From assembly GCF_004342225.1 (NCBI RefSeq), contig NZ_SMAR01000007.1, forward strand, positions 1-64,000: 64,000 bases of DNA, given 5' to 3'. Every line of letters begins with the position of its first letter. Position 1 is the stretch's first letter. Below the pieces are notes generated by a model that saw only the letters and a list, made by a program, of their open reading frames with translations, did no database searches and was not told where the DNA came from. A program made the position numbers and the translations under genes. Positions 1-9,129 of this stretch are shown one piece after another. The DNA comes from Martelella mediterranea. Its GTDB lineage: Bacteria; Pseudomonadota; Alphaproteobacteria; Rhizobiales; Rhizobiaceae.

Positions 1-378
1 AAGAAATCGAAAGAAACGCAATCACTGGCGGTCGATCACCCGACTTCCTACCGGCCATGGGGCGGATACACCTCGATCATCAAGGGTGAGCGGTTTCAGG
101 CCAAGCGCATTTTCGTCAAGCCCGGCAAGAAGCTTTCGCTGCAAAAGCACCACCACCGCGCCGAACACTGGATTGTGGTGAAGGGCACGGCAGAGGTCAC
201 CGTCGATGAAAATGTCACGATGCTGACGGAAAACCAGTCGATCTATATCCCGCTCGGCGCCGTTCACCGGCTTTATAACCCCGGCAAGATCACGCTGGAA
301 CTGATCGAGGTCCAGACCGGCTCATATCTCGGCGAAGATGATATCATCCGACTCGTCGATGATTTCGGGCGCGAGTAA
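1..378 (+). CDS. Mannose-1-phosphate guanylyltransferase / mannose-6-phosphate isomerase, C-terminal part
   Basis: The reading frame is open from base 1 and ends at TAA 376-378, so only the last 125 residues are present. They form the cupin domain that closes type II phosphomannose isomerase/GDP-mannose pyrophosphorylases: a YRPWG entry motif, [18 protein letters not shown] with the metal-binding histidines, and an [13 protein letters not shown] turn. This domain interconverts fructose-6-P and mannose-6-P; the missing N-terminal domain would make GDP-mannose for surface polysaccharide. A strong hairpin follows, so the gene ends its transcript. Family is secure from the motifs; whether the full protein is bifunctional cannot be seen. 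Confidence 0.88.
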   Translation, partial: KKSKETQSLAVDHPTSYRPWGGYTSIIKGERFQAKRIFVKPGKKLSLQKHHHRAEHWIVVKGTAEVTVDENVTMLTENQSIYIPLGAVHRLYNPGKITLELIEVQTGSYLGEDDIIRLVDDFGRE

Positions 379-393
379 AACACACCACCGGTG

Positions 394-437
394 AAAAGTC
401 AGGCCCGCAATGTCATCGCGTTGCGGGTCTGACTTTT
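394..437 (+). terminator. Rho-independent terminator-like hairpin
   Basis: A 17-bp near-perfect inverted repeat (arms 394-410 and 421-437, one G-T pair) begins with an A run and ends with a T run. It lies 16 bases after the stop codon of the upstream gene and can terminate on either strand. Confidence 0.85.
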
Positions 438-655
438 CCATCCACCCAAAATCGACGATTATTCGAAATTAATTCTATATGACCGCATTTTCATCGATTA
501 TTCCGCAACAGAAAACAATATTCCAGCGCACCTACTTGACCAGACAGCAGCCTGCACCATAAATTGCATCGCTAAAAGCGGTCAGCCAAGTGCATGCCGC
601 AATTGGCGTTGAAAGAACAATATCTCCCGGTGCGGACAACAAGGGGCAATGGCAC

Positions 656-1657
656 ATGATTGAAACTCCCTACCTTCTCTTCCTCGGCGATGCGCCGGAT
701 CAGCTCGCAGCCAAGGTGGCGCAAGGGATCAAAGACTGGCGCCCCGATTATGCGACTGGTCAGTTCCGGCTGGAAGGCTGCAATGCCGATCTGGGCCTGC
801 CGGATCTGTCTATCGCCGACGCCGTCGAAAAGGGTGTGAAAACGCTGGTCATCGGCGTTGCCAACCGTGGCGGGATCATTTCTCCGGCCTGGAAGAGCGT
901 TCTGATCGAAGCGCTGGAAGCAGGGCTTGATATTGCATCGGGACTTCATAACCTGCTGCGCAATGAGCCGGATCTCGCTGCGAAGGCGAAGGAACTGGGT
1001 CGCACGCTGCATGATGTGCGCATCCCCAACGTTCAGTATCCGATTGCCAACGGCAAAAAACGCACAGGAAAACGCATGCTCGCGGTCGGCACGGACTGCT
1101 CAGTGGGAAAGATGTACACCGCGCTTTGCGTTGAAAAGGCGCTCAAGGCAAAAAACGCCAAGGCAACCTTCCGCGCCACCGGCCAGACAGGCATCCTGAT
1201 CACCGGGGATGGTGTGCCGCTTGACGCTGTGATTGCCGACTTCATGGCCGGTTCCATTGAATACCTGACGCCCGACAATGATGCCGACCACTGGGACCTG
1301 ATCGAAGGTCAGGGCAGCTTGTTCCATGCATCTTATTCCGGCGTGACGATGGCGCTCATTCACGGCGGGCAGCCGGATGCACTCGTGCTCTGCCACGTTC
1401 CGAACCGTCCGCATATGCGGGGCCTGCCGGACTACCAGCTTCCAAGCCTTGAGGCTTTACAAGATCTGGCGCTGACAATGGCGCGGATCGTCAATCCTGC
1501 CTGCAAGGTTGTTGGCATTTCGGTCAACACCTACGGCATGTCTGATGAAGAGGCGGCCAAATGCTGCAAGGATATCGAGGACCGCATGGGCCTGCCGACG
1601 GTTGATCCGTTCCGCCATGGCGCAGACCGTCTTGCGGAGGCATTGCTGGCGCTATGA
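656..1657 (+). CDS. dgcN: DUF1611 family protein, N-acetyltransferase DgcN-like
   Basis: A 333-residue DUF1611 protein with a nucleotide-binding-like loop AVGTDCSVGK near residue 145 and a later GQGSLFHASYSG block typical of the family. In the DgcN-DgcA route DgcN is described as acetylating D-glutamate, and its partner then racemises N-acetyl-D-Glu so that L-Glu can be recovered. The frame is open further up to 590, but ATG 656 is preferred: AGGGG sits nine bases before it and the length then matches the family. It overlaps dgcA by four bases (ATGA), implying translational coupling. Family is clear; the biochemical role is taken from recent literature on the pair, not shown here. Confidence 0.8.
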   Translation: MIETPYLLFLGDAPDQLAAKVAQGIKDWRPDYATGQFRLEGCNADLGLPDLSIADAVEKGVKTLVIGVANRGGIISPAWKSVLIEALEAGLDIASGLHNLLRNEPDLAAKAKELGRTLHDVRIPNVQYPIANGKKRTGKRMLAVGTDCSVGKMYTALCVEKALKAKNAKATFRATGQTGILITGDGVPLDAVIADFMAGSIEYLTPDNDADHWDLIEGQGSLFHASYSGVTMALIHGGQPDALVLCHVPNRPHMRGLPDYQLPSLEALQDLALTMARIVNPACKVVGISVNTYGMSDEEAAKCCKDIEDRMGLPTVDPFRHGADRLAEALLAL

Positions 1658-2640
1658 CCGCACTCAGCCTCACCGCAACAGAAGACATCTTTCCCGTCGC
1701 CGGCAGTTTCACCATTTCCCGCGGCTCCCGCACGGAAATTCATGTAGTCACGGTGACGCTGTCTGACGGCACGCATACGGGGCGCGGCGAATCCGTACCC
1801 TATGCCCGCTACCATGAAACCGTTGATGGTGTTATCGGTGACATTCTGGCGCTCGAAGAAGACCTGAAAGCCGGTCTGGATCGCTTTGGCCTTCAGGACC
1901 GTCTGAAGCCGGGTGCCGCGCGCAATGCGCTGGACTGCGCCTTCTGGGATCTGGAAGCCAAACGCGCCGGAAAGCCGGTCTGGCAGCTTGCCGGTCTGAA
2001 AGCCCCTGAACCGCTGACAACAGCCTACACGATCTCACTTGGGACACCGGAGAAGATGCAGGCTCAGGCCGGTGAGAATGCACATCGACCGCTCTTGAAG
2101 GTCAAGCTTGGCACAGACGATGACCTGGGCCGGATTGAGGCGGTGCGCAAAGGTGCACCGGATGCGACCATCATTGTCGATGCCAATGAAGGCTGGACGC
2201 TGGAGGCCTATCAGAAGCTTGCGCCGCAACTCGTGCGCCTCGGTGTGGCTCTGGTTGAGCAGCCACTGCCCGCCAGTGACGACGAGGCTCTGCGGCATAT
2301 CTACAGGCCGCTGCCGGTCTGCGCCGATGAAAGCTGCCATGACCGCAGATCACTGGAAGCACTCGAAGGCAAATATGACGCAGTCAATATCAAGATCGAC
2401 AAGACCGGCGGCCTGACGGAAGCCCTGCAGTTAAAGCGCGAGGCTATGGAAGCCGGCTTCAAGATCATGACAGGGTGCATGCTGGGCACATCGCTGGCCA
2501 TGGCGCCGGCTATGCTGGTGGCAGCCGGAGCGCCGTTCGTGGACCTTGATGGGCCACTGCTGCTGGCAAAGGATCGTGATCACGCCATCCGGTTTGATGG
2601 ATCCGTCATGCATCCTGCCGAACCGGCACTTTGGGGGTAA
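1654..2640 (+). CDS. dgcA: Enolase-superfamily epimerase, N-acetyl-D-Glu racemase DgcA-like
   Basis: A 328-residue muconate-lactonising-enzyme-type protein close to L-Ala-D/L-Glu epimerases. The expected active site is intact: KVK at residues 149-151, metal ligands D176 (VDANEGW), E202 (VEQPLP) and D225 (CADES), and the second catalytic lysine K247 (NIKIDKTGG). Beside a dgcN-type gene it is best read as the racemase of N-acetylated glutamate in D-Glu catabolism. A dipeptide epimerase acting on murein L-Ala-D-Glu is the alternative, since the folds are the same. Start ATG overlaps the dgcN stop; a hairpin follows the stop by 46 bases. Confidence 0.85.
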   Translation: MTALSLTATEDIFPVAGSFTISRGSRTEIHVVTVTLSDGTHTGRGESVPYARYHETVDGVIGDILALEEDLKAGLDRFGLQDRLKPGAARNALDCAFWDLEAKRAGKPVWQLAGLKAPEPLTTAYTISLGTPEKMQAQAGENAHRPLLKVKLGTDDDLGRIEAVRKGAPDATIIVDANEGWTLEAYQKLAPQLVRLGVALVEQPLPASDDEALRHIYRPLPVCADESCHDRRSLEALEGKYDAVNIKIDKTGGLTEALQLKREAMEAGFKIMTGCMLGTSLAMAPAMLVAAGAPFVDLDGPLLLAKDRDHAIRFDGSVMHPAEPALWG

Positions 2641-2686
2641 AACTTAAAAGCCCCTGATTATGTCGAAAATATAAGATCAACCTGTC

Positions 2687-2717
2687 ACGGTCCGGAACAT
2701 GCGTTCGGGCCGTTTTT
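2687..2717 (+). terminator. Terminator after dgcNA
   Basis: Arms 2687-2694 and 2706-2713 pair over eight bases with one G-T wobble and run into a T stretch. It closes the dgcN-dgcA transcript. Confidence 0.75.
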
Positions 2718-2789
2718 CATAGCAAGCGCAAAACTTAAAAAACAGTTCGCACGGCACACTTGTCAGACTGATATTTTTGAAAAGGGAGG

Positions 2790-2865
<76 letters not shown>

Positions 2866-2883
2866 AAAGAAGAATGCAAAGGG

Positions 2884-2912
2884 CTGTTACAGGCTCGTGA
2901 CTCTTTTTTCAA
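2884..2912 (-). promoter_or_regulatory. Possible sigma-70 promoter of tRNA-Thr
   Basis: On the minus strand TTGAAA (2907-2912) and TAACAG (2884-2889) are 17 bases apart and end 18 bases before the tRNA. The -10 match is modest, so this is a suggestion only. Confidence 0.35.
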
Positions 2913-3013
2913 GCGCCTTTGCCCGGATATGTTCAAAAAAACAGAAAACCAGTATTTCTCTTCTCCCGCAACGGCCCTGAAGACCGACAGAGCCATCCCG
3001 GTGATCGGCCGGC

Positions 3014-3625
3014 TCAGCCTTTCAGCAAGGAAAGCACCTCAGCGCGTTGTTCAGCGTCAGTCTCATAAAGGCCGCGTGTGACCAGTGTAACCGTCTTCGC
3101 GCCATGGGCTTTGATGCCGCGCATCGCCATGCACATATGCTCGGCCTCTACCATGACCATAATGCCTTTTGGCTTAAGTCTGTCTTCAATAGCATCCGCG
3201 ATCTGGGCTGTCAGACGCTCCTGCAGCTGTGGGCGTCTGGAAACCGCTGAGACGACACGGGCGAGCTTGGACAGACCTGTGAGTCGTCCGCCATCCGGCA
3301 GGTATGCGACGTGGACCTTTCCGAAAAAAGGCAGCAGATGATGCTCACACATCGTGTGAAATATGATGTCTCTGACAACGACAACTTCACTGTGACCGTC
3401 CTCCTGAAACACCGTCTGCAAATGCTCGCGCGGATCTTCATGAAGGCCGGAAAAAACGTCCTGATACATCCTGGCAACGCGCTTTGGCGTATCGCGCAGG
3501 CCTTCCCGCGCCGGATCCTCGCCCAGCGCCACGAGGATGTCGCTGACCGCCCGCATGATCGTTTCGCGCTGCTTCAGCAGATCTTCATCTTCGTGGCTGT
3601 TCACACCTGTCGAAAAATCGCCCAC
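3014..3625 (-). CDS. folE: GTP cyclohydrolase I
   Basis: 203 residues, the usual length. It converts GTP to 7,8-dihydroneopterin triphosphate for folate and queuosine-type pathways. The zinc site is complete (MCEHHLLPF and HMCMAMRG), as are the GTP-binding region [19 protein letters not shown] and the KPKGIMV strand. The start is GTG 3625, with AGGTGA upstream. The gene is monocistronic by appearance: the DMT gene behind it has its own start signals 110 bases away. Confidence 0.95.
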   Translation of the reverse strand: MGDFSTGVNSHEDEDLLKQRETIMRAVSDILVALGEDPAREGLRDTPKRVARMYQDVFSGLHEDPREHLQTVFQEDGHSEVVVVRDIIFHTMCEHHLLPFFGKVHVAYLPDGGRLTGLSKLARVVSAVSRRPQLQERLTAQIADAIEDRLKPKGIMVMVEAEHMCMAMRGIKAHGAKTVTLVTRGLYETDAEQRAEVLSLLKG

Positions 3626-3737
3626 GGCTCACCTGTCTTTCATATTTTTGTCTTGCCTGCGTCTACGGCACCTTCACTTGATGCCGGGACGCTACAGCGG
3701 ATAAGAGACGCTTGATTTAACAATCTTTTGGTTTTCT

Positions 3738-4613
3738 TCAAGACAAAGAGCGCTGGCCATGAGCTGAAATCGCACAGGCCGCAACAATCAGTCCTGCGCC
3801 GATCAGCGTGGTCACAGACGGCACTTCATTGAAGAAGACATAGCCATAAAAGGCAGCCCAGACGAGGCCGGTATAATCGATGATGGCATAAAGCGACGCG
3901 GGAATACGACCGAGCCCCGCTATCAGCAGAATAAACCCGACTGCGCCGCAAAGGCCGATCAGACCGATCTGCCATCCGAGTTCAGCGGCAGGCATTTGCC
4001 ATAGAATAAAAGCCATTGGCGCGGAGAAAACGGCAGCAAATACTGTCTGCATCAGGCTCAGTGCTATGGGGTGATCATGCGCGGAAGATTGTTTCATCGC
4101 AATCGCTGTCAAAGCATAAGCCAGTGGCGCCAGAAGCCCGGCAGCAATCGCAAACGGCGAGACCGGTGGTCCTGCCAGCCCGGTTCCGCGCATGAGAACG
4201 ATCAGCCCCGCCCCAAAGACAGCCAGAACGATCGCGGCTGTCGTTGCGCTGGAAGGGGTTTCCCTGAATACGATCACGCCCAGCACGGCCATGAACACCG
4301 GCGCAGTCATCGCCAGCGCGAGAGCCATCAGCAAAGGCATGCCAGCAATGCCGAAGAAGAACAGGCTGGCGGTAATCGCGGCGAGAAATCCGCGCAGCGC
4401 GTGGGCCTTCAGATAGCCCGGTCGCGGCCAGCGGCGAACGATGAGACGCAAAAAGACACAGAGAAACAGCGCCGAAACCATGTAGCGCAGAAACACGACC
4501 TGAAAACTGGAAAGTTCCGCGCCCAGACTCTTTGCCAGCGCGTCAACGCCTGAAAGCGAAGCCACCGCGCCGATTGCCATGCCGACGCCGGATGTCCTGG
4601 TCAACGAAGACAT
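3738..4613 (-). CDS. EamA/DMT family transporter
   Basis: A 291-residue hydrophobic protein with about ten membrane segments arranged as two EamA repeats, including a glycine/alanine-rich segment GIAGMPLLMALALAM and a C-terminal IIDYTGLVWAAFYGY helix pair. DMT proteins export metabolites or amino acids; substrate cannot be predicted. The frame extends to 4640, but ATG 4613 is chosen because GAGGAGGTG lies five bases before it, an excellent ribosome site. Confidence 0.88.
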   Translation of the reverse strand: MSSLTRTSGVGMAIGAVASLSGVDALAKSLGAELSSFQVVFLRYMVSALFLCVFLRLIVRRWPRPGYLKAHALRGFLAAITASLFFFGIAGMPLLMALALAMTAPVFMAVLGVIVFRETPSSATTAAIVLAVFGAGLIVLMRGTGLAGPPVSPFAIAAGLLAPLAYALTAIAMKQSSAHDHPIALSLMQTVFAAVFSAPMAFILWQMPAAELGWQIGLIGLCGAVGFILLIAGLGRIPASLYAIIDYTGLVWAAFYGYVFFNEVPSVTTLIGAGLIVAACAISAHGQRSLS

Positions 4614-4833
4614 GATCACCTCCTCAACACGCCCCGGCACTCTGCATTCACCGAAAGCGCACCCGGCATCAGAAGCCGGATCGTCAAGCGGTATACAGGT
4701 GCAGGAACGTGGTCAAGGCGACTGCCTGTTATATCTGTCCTCAGATCATCCGAAGTCCGGCATCTTCACTTTTTTCGCCCGCCCCTATCGGCTAAGGATA
4801 CGCCCAGACAAAGCAAAAGCAGGACTTTCCGCC

Positions 4834-5229
4834 ATGGCAAAAATGATTCACTCAATGATCCGCGTTCTTGATGAAGCCCGGTCAACCGATTTTTACAAAA
4901 CGGTTCTCGGTCTGGAGGTGGTGGACCGGTACCCGTTTGACGGTTTCACTTTGATCTATCTTGCCAATGCAGAAACCGGATTTGAGCTGGAACTGACGGT
5001 CAATGAGGGGCAGAACGAAGCCTACGACCTTGGCAATGGCTATGGCCATCTCGCTGTTTCGGTGGATGATGTGGCTTCAGAGCACGCCCGCTTGTCAGCA
5101 CTCGGCCTGCCGGTCGGCAAACTTGTGACGATGGAGCGTGACGGTTCTGCATTCGCCCGGTTCTTCTTCATCGCCGATCCCGACGGCTATAAAATTGAGG
5201 TTCTGGAGCGTTTTGGCCGGTTTCAGTAA
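4834..5229 (+). CDS. gloA: Lactoylglutathione lyase (glyoxalase I), VOC family
   Basis: 131 residues from ATG 4834 (AGGA ten bases upstream; the open frame runs on to 4579 but without family sequence). The four metal ligands of glyoxalase I can be placed: His in MIHSMIRV, Glu in FELELT, His in YGHLAVSV and Glu in DGYKIEVLE. It isomerises the methylglyoxal-glutathione adduct to S-lactoylglutathione in the cytosol. It ends three bases from the convergent NTPase gene. Confidence 0.87.
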   Translation: MAKMIHSMIRVLDEARSTDFYKTVLGLEVVDRYPFDGFTLIYLANAETGFELELTVNEGQNEAYDLGNGYGHLAVSVDDVASEHARLSALGLPVGKLVTMERDGSAFARFFFIADPDGYKIEVLERFGRFQ

Positions 5230-5231
5230 GT

Positions 5232-5768
5232 CTATCTGCCGGCACCCAGCCGCTCGAGCACAAAATCAGCCCGGGTGGCAATGCCGGTTTTGGGGAGCAA
5301 CACCGGCTGGTAACCCAGGCGCGGATAAAACATCATCAACCGCTCATATTCCGCCTTCGCCTCATCGAAACCATGTTTGCGCTGTGCATCATGTTCATAG
5401 ATCTCAGGCCATGGCGGCGCCATGAAAACCAGCCGATTGTAACATCTTCCAAGGTTCAGCCCGTCAGCATGAGCCTCACCGGTGATGTGTTCCAGCCCCG
5501 CGACAGCATCGACAAGGCCACGATCAAAGAAGACCGGTTCGCGGCAACCATGGAACCGGTCACAGTCTTGACGAGCAACCGAGATGGCACGGCGCAAAAA
5601 ACCTTCAAGATCAAGCCAGGGCAATACCGATCCGCCGGTTTGCTGTTCCTCTCGCACGATACGGCGGCCGGGCTCTTCAACCGTGTTGAACCCGCGCGCC
5701 GAAAGCTCCTCCAGCAAAGTGGATTTCCCGCCGCCGGAGCAGCCGGAAATCACAATGAAGTTTTCCAT
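5232..5768 (-). CDS. AAA_28-type P-loop NTPase
   Basis: 178 residues with a Walker A loop GCSGGGKS at residues 9-16, a conserved FFDRGLVDAV stretch and an adenylate/shikimate-kinase-like topology (the AAA_28 family of predicted ATPases). Biochemical function is unknown. It follows the MliC-like gene by only 14 bases on the same strand, so the two are probably cotranscribed, and it lacks a strong ribosome site of its own, which fits coupling. Confidence 0.75.
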   Translation of the reverse strand: MENFIVISGCSGGGKSTLLEELSARGFNTVEEPGRRIVREEQQTGGSVLPWLDLEGFLRRAISVARQDCDRFHGCREPVFFDRGLVDAVAGLEHITGEAHADGLNLGRCYNRLVFMAPPWPEIYEHDAQRKHGFDEAKAEYERLMMFYPRLGYQPVLLPKTGIATRADFVLERLGAGR

Positions 5769-5782
5769 TCAGGGCTGCCGCC

Positions 5783-6142
5783 TCAGTCTTCGGTGGTTTT
5801 GCAGGTCAGCGGATCATCATCGCTCATCTGATTTTCTAGACTGGCCACATCGCCTTTGACCCACCAGATATAAGGTCCGCCAGCATACCGGGCGCCGGAG
5901 CCCGAAATGACATTGGCCGTGACGATAAAGTTCTCAGGCCAATCAAGCACTGCAATCGAAACCTCGTCAGCATTAATGTAACGGGCGGACAATTCAAAAT
6001 CACCGCAGTCATAAAGCGTACTGATTTCGGTCGCTTCCGTATCATCCGGCAATGCTATTGAGATATCGGCAGCTGACGCTGGTGCGGCAGCCATCAGCAG
6101 CGCGGCAACACTGAGGGTGGCGGCAGAGTTTCTGATCGTCAT
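5783..6142 (-). CDS. MliC family lysozyme inhibitor-like lipoprotein/periplasmic protein
   Basis: 119 residues from ATG 6142, preceded by AAGGGATGAG. A Sec signal peptide ends near APASAADIS, with no lipobox, so the protein should be soluble in the periplasm. The mature part has the MliC pattern: a YDCGDF opening, an SGSGARYAGGPYIWWVKGD core (family binding loop SGSGARY) and a second cysteine near the C-terminus (LTCKT) for a disulfide. Family members protect peptidoglycan from C-type lysozyme. The open frame extends 43 codons upstream but without signal-like sequence. Confidence 0.82.
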   Translation of the reverse strand: MTIRNSAATLSVAALLMAAAPASAADISIALPDDTEATEISTLYDCGDFELSARYINADEVSIAVLDWPENFIVTANVISGSGARYAGGPYIWWVKGDVASLENQMSDDDPLTCKTTED

Positions 6143-6612
6143 TATCTCATCCCTTTGAAATATGAATGCATTTGTTAACCGGAAACCGGTTTCTTTAGGG
6201 GCTGTCTTCACCGATTGACCACTTTCATGAAAACCGGCGGAAAACAGCACAGACGCTTTGATCTTGCTCAAGGCTGCCTCTTCGTCTTAGCCTTAAGTCG
6301 TACGGCAACGCCGCAAACGTGAAGACCGCCAATCGGTGTTCGACAATTGACCGGCCTGAAGCGATACCGTCATATGCAACGGTTATCGTGCTCAAACATG
6401 ACAGGGAATGAACACGTGCCGATTTTGGCAAATCTGAGCGTAAAAGCAAGACACAGGACACGTGCATGCGTTGTTTCTGATGTTCATGACGCTCTCCCTG
6501 TTTTTACGACATTCTCAACACGTTCTGTCCGCCGCCACCTTCTCCCGAGGGACCCGGCGGCAGGATACCACCTCACAAGCCACAACTGATGTTCGTTTAA
6601 GGAGTTCACACC
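6143..6612. other. Divergent intergenic region between mliC-like gene and pta
   Basis: 470 bases holding the promoters of both flanking genes. A GC-rich inverted repeat CCGCCG (6529-6534)/CGGCGG (6555-6560) lies in the pta leader, about 50 bases before the ATG. I found no clear -35/-10 pair and no convincing ORF. Confidence 0.5.
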
Positions 6613-7566
6613 ATGGCCGATAAATTCGATGTCGCGGGTTTCAATAAAAACTTTATCGAACGCGCCGCCCAGAAGCCGGCCATTGCAACCGCTGTTGTTC
6701 ACCCCTGCAGCCGCGACGCTTTGCTTGGTGCCGTTGAAGCGGCTCATGAAAACCTGATCGTTCCGATCCTCGTCGGTCCGGAAGCCAAGATCAGGGCTGT
6801 TGCCGATGAGCACGAAATCGACATTTCCGATTACCAGCTGATCGATACACCCCACAGCCACGCGTCTGCTGCTCAGGCCGTTGCGCTTGCCAGCAAGGGC
6901 GAAGCCGAGGCCCTGATGAAGGGCAGCCTGCATACTGACGAATATATGAGCGCGGTTTTGAAGAAGGATGCCGGCCTGCGCACCGCACGCCGCATTTCCC
7001 ATGTCTTCGCCATGGTCGACCCGGAATATCCCAAGCCCTTCTTCATTACCGATGCGGCGATGAACATCAAACCGGACCTGGCCGCAAAGGCCGATATCGC
7101 CCAAAACGCCATTGATCTGATGCGGGCAACATCCGAAACGGAAATCACACCGAAGGTTGCCGTTCTCTCCGCCGTTGAAACCGTCAACCCGTCGATCCAG
7201 TCCACCATCGACGCAGCCTGCCTGTCGAAAATGGCAGATCGTGGCCAGATCACCAACGCTATCGTCGACGGCCCGCTGGCTTTCGACAACGCCATCAGCC
7301 TGGAAGCGGCCAAAATCAAAGGCATCACCTCCTCCGTTTCCGGTGATGCAGACATCCTGCTGACCCCTGATCTGGAATCCGGAAACATGCTGGCAAAGCA
7401 GCTGGTTCTGCTCGGTGGCGCAACCTCTTCCGGCATCATCCTCGGTGCCCGCATTCCTGTTATTTTGACCTCGCGCGCCGATGGCCCTGCCTCGCGCATC
7501 GGATCCTGCGCAATTGCAGCTCTGATGGCTGACGCCCGCCGCAATGGCCGTTACGCCGCCATCTGA
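6613..7566 (+). CDS. Phosphate acetyl/butyryltransferase family enzyme
   Basis: 317 residues matching the PTA/PTB catalytic domain: PILVGPEAKI near residue 55, MKGSLHTDEYM near 98, FFITDAAMN near 138 and LSAVETVNPS near 183. It transfers acetyl or butyryl groups between CoA and phosphate. Many relatives in this order carry an extra N-terminal MaoC-type domain; here it is absent. No acetate kinase gene is adjacent. Start is well fixed by AAGGAG nine bases before ATG. A terminator follows, so it is transcribed alone. Confidence 0.85.
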   Translation: MADKFDVAGFNKNFIERAAQKPAIATAVVHPCSRDALLGAVEAAHENLIVPILVGPEAKIRAVADEHEIDISDYQLIDTPHSHASAAQAVALASKGEAEALMKGSLHTDEYMSAVLKKDAGLRTARRISHVFAMVDPEYPKPFFITDAAMNIKPDLAAKADIAQNAIDLMRATSETEITPKVAVLSAVETVNPSIQSTIDAACLSKMADRGQITNAIVDGPLAFDNAISLEAAKIKGITSSVSGDADILLTPDLESGNMLAKQLVLLGGATSSGIILGARIPVILTSRADGPASRIGSCAIAALMADARRNGRYAAI

Positions 7567-7590
7567 TCGCCGAAAATAAGAAACCCTCAG

Positions 7591-7630
7591 GCCGCTGCCT
7601 TGCTTTTCATGCGAGGCGGCGGCTTTCTTT
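7591..7630 (+). terminator. Terminator after the phosphotransacetylase gene
   Basis: A ten-base GC-rich stem (7591-7600 with 7614-7623, one wobble) followed by a T-rich run. Position 25 bases after the stop fits a Rho-independent terminator. Confidence 0.85.
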
Positions 7631-7717
7631 TGGCTGAAGACTTGAAACCCGGCATCAGAGGCGTATAACCGCCGCCCCTCTGAAATTTCCTCAAAAGGCA
7701 GACGAAAGGACGGCGTC

Positions 7718-8986
7718 ATGACCGCTCTTGGGCTCGACTTCGGCACCACAAACACTGTGATCGCACTGCCTGACGGCAAGGATCACCAGACCCGCTCCAT
7801 CCGGTTTGAAAGCCGCGCAGGGGTCACTGACACCATGCGCACCTGCCTTTCGTTCATGAAGGACGGGAAGGCATCTGTTGGCGTGCCTCTGGTAACCGAG
7901 GCCGGCGCTGCCGCCATTCGCACGCTGATCGACAATCCCGGTGAATGCCGGTTCCTGCAGTCGATCAAGACTTATGCTGCCAGCCCGCTTTTCAAGGAAA
8001 CCGCAGTTCTTGGCCGTCGCCATTCGTTCTCGGATCTCATGGCCGTTTTTCTGCAAAAGTTGATTGATTATGCCGGTGATGAGTGGCCTTCAAATGTAAA
8101 GCGCCTCGTTGCTGGCCGCCCTGTTCGCTTTGCCGGCATCGGCGCAGACGAAGCTCTGGCGCTGGAACGCTACAACGAAGCACTTGCCCGGTTTGGCTTT
8201 CCTGAAATCCGGTTTGTTCTGGAACCGGTAGCCGCCGCATGGTATTTCGCCGAACGACTGACGCAGGATGCCAATGTTCTGGTGGCCGATTTCGGCGGCG
8301 GCACGACCGACTATTCAATTATCCGTTTTTCAAGAAGCGCCGGAAAACTTTCCGCCGAGCCATTGTCGCATTCCGGTGTCGGGGTTGCAGGCGATATGTT
8401 CGATTACCGTATCATCGACAACGTCGTCAGCCCGCAGATCGGCAAGGGAACGCAGTATAAAAGCTTTGGCAAAAGGCTGGATGTTCCATCAAACTATTAT
8501 GCCAGCTTCGGGCGCTGGAGCCAGCTTTCGATTTTCAAGACAACACGGGATTTCGCGGACCTGAAAAGCCTGTTGCGCGATGCCGTTGAGCCGGAAAAAC
8601 TTGAACTCTTCATCGACCTTATCGAACATGACGAAGGCTACCCGCTCTATGAAGCTGTATCGGCCACCAAACGCGCACTTTCGGACGGCGAAGAGGCCGA
8701 ATTTTATTTCTCGCCGCTCGGTAAAGACAGCCATCGTACCGTTCGCCGGGCGGACTTTGAAGGCTGGATTTCCGGGGAACTGAACCAGATGGAAGAAGCG
8801 CTGGATGAAGCGATCACGGGTGCGGGTCTTCAGCCGGGAGAAATCGACAAGGTCTTCCTGACAGGCGGCACGTCCTTTGTGCCGGCAGTGCGCAAAATCT
8901 TCGAAAACCGTTTTGATGCAAGCCGGATCGAAAGCGGCGGTGAACTTCTGTCGATTGCTCACGGTCTGGCACAGATCGGTCGTTAG
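7718..8986 (+). CDS. Hsp70 family protein, YegD-like
   Basis: 422 residues of the Hsp70/actin ATPase fold without the substrate-binding domain of DnaK, as in E. coli YegD. Phosphate loop 1 is LDFGTTNT at residues 5-12, phosphate loop 2 VADFGGGTTDYS near residue 190, and the adenosine motif LTGGTSFVPAVR near residue 384. Role unknown: family members are regarded as chaperone-like ATPases. AAAGGA lies upstream of the ATG. It stands alone between a terminator and the orphan gene at 9130. Confidence 0.85.
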   Translation: MTALGLDFGTTNTVIALPDGKDHQTRSIRFESRAGVTDTMRTCLSFMKDGKASVGVPLVTEAGAAAIRTLIDNPGECRFLQSIKTYAASPLFKETAVLGRRHSFSDLMAVFLQKLIDYAGDEWPSNVKRLVAGRPVRFAGIGADEALALERYNEALARFGFPEIRFVLEPVAAAWYFAERLTQDANVLVADFGGGTTDYSIIRFSRSAGKLSAEPLSHSGVGVAGDMFDYRIIDNVVSPQIGKGTQYKSFGKRLDVPSNYYASFGRWSQLSIFKTTRDFADLKSLLRDAVEPEKLELFIDLIEHDEGYPLYEAVSATKRALSDGEEAEFYFSPLGKDSHRTVRRADFEGWISGELNQMEEALDEAITGAGLQPGEIDKVFLTGGTSFVPAVRKIFENRFDASRIESGGELLSIAHGLAQIGR

Positions 8987-9129
8987 AACGTTTTCGGGCG
9001 CAACGCTCAAAATATATTTCAAAAACCGATTCTACCATCACCCTGTCAATCTCTACTTTCATGCCACTACCAAGGATGGCTGGAACTTCTGATGTGCCTT
9101 AAGTCCAGTCCATCAAAAAGGAGGCATGA

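Noticed and set aside
6484-7779. 431-codon open frame on the minus strand across the phosphotransacetylase gene
   Set aside because: It lies wholly opposite a well-supported gene with a strong ribosome site; its translation is low-complexity and matches no family, as expected from codon bias on the other strand.
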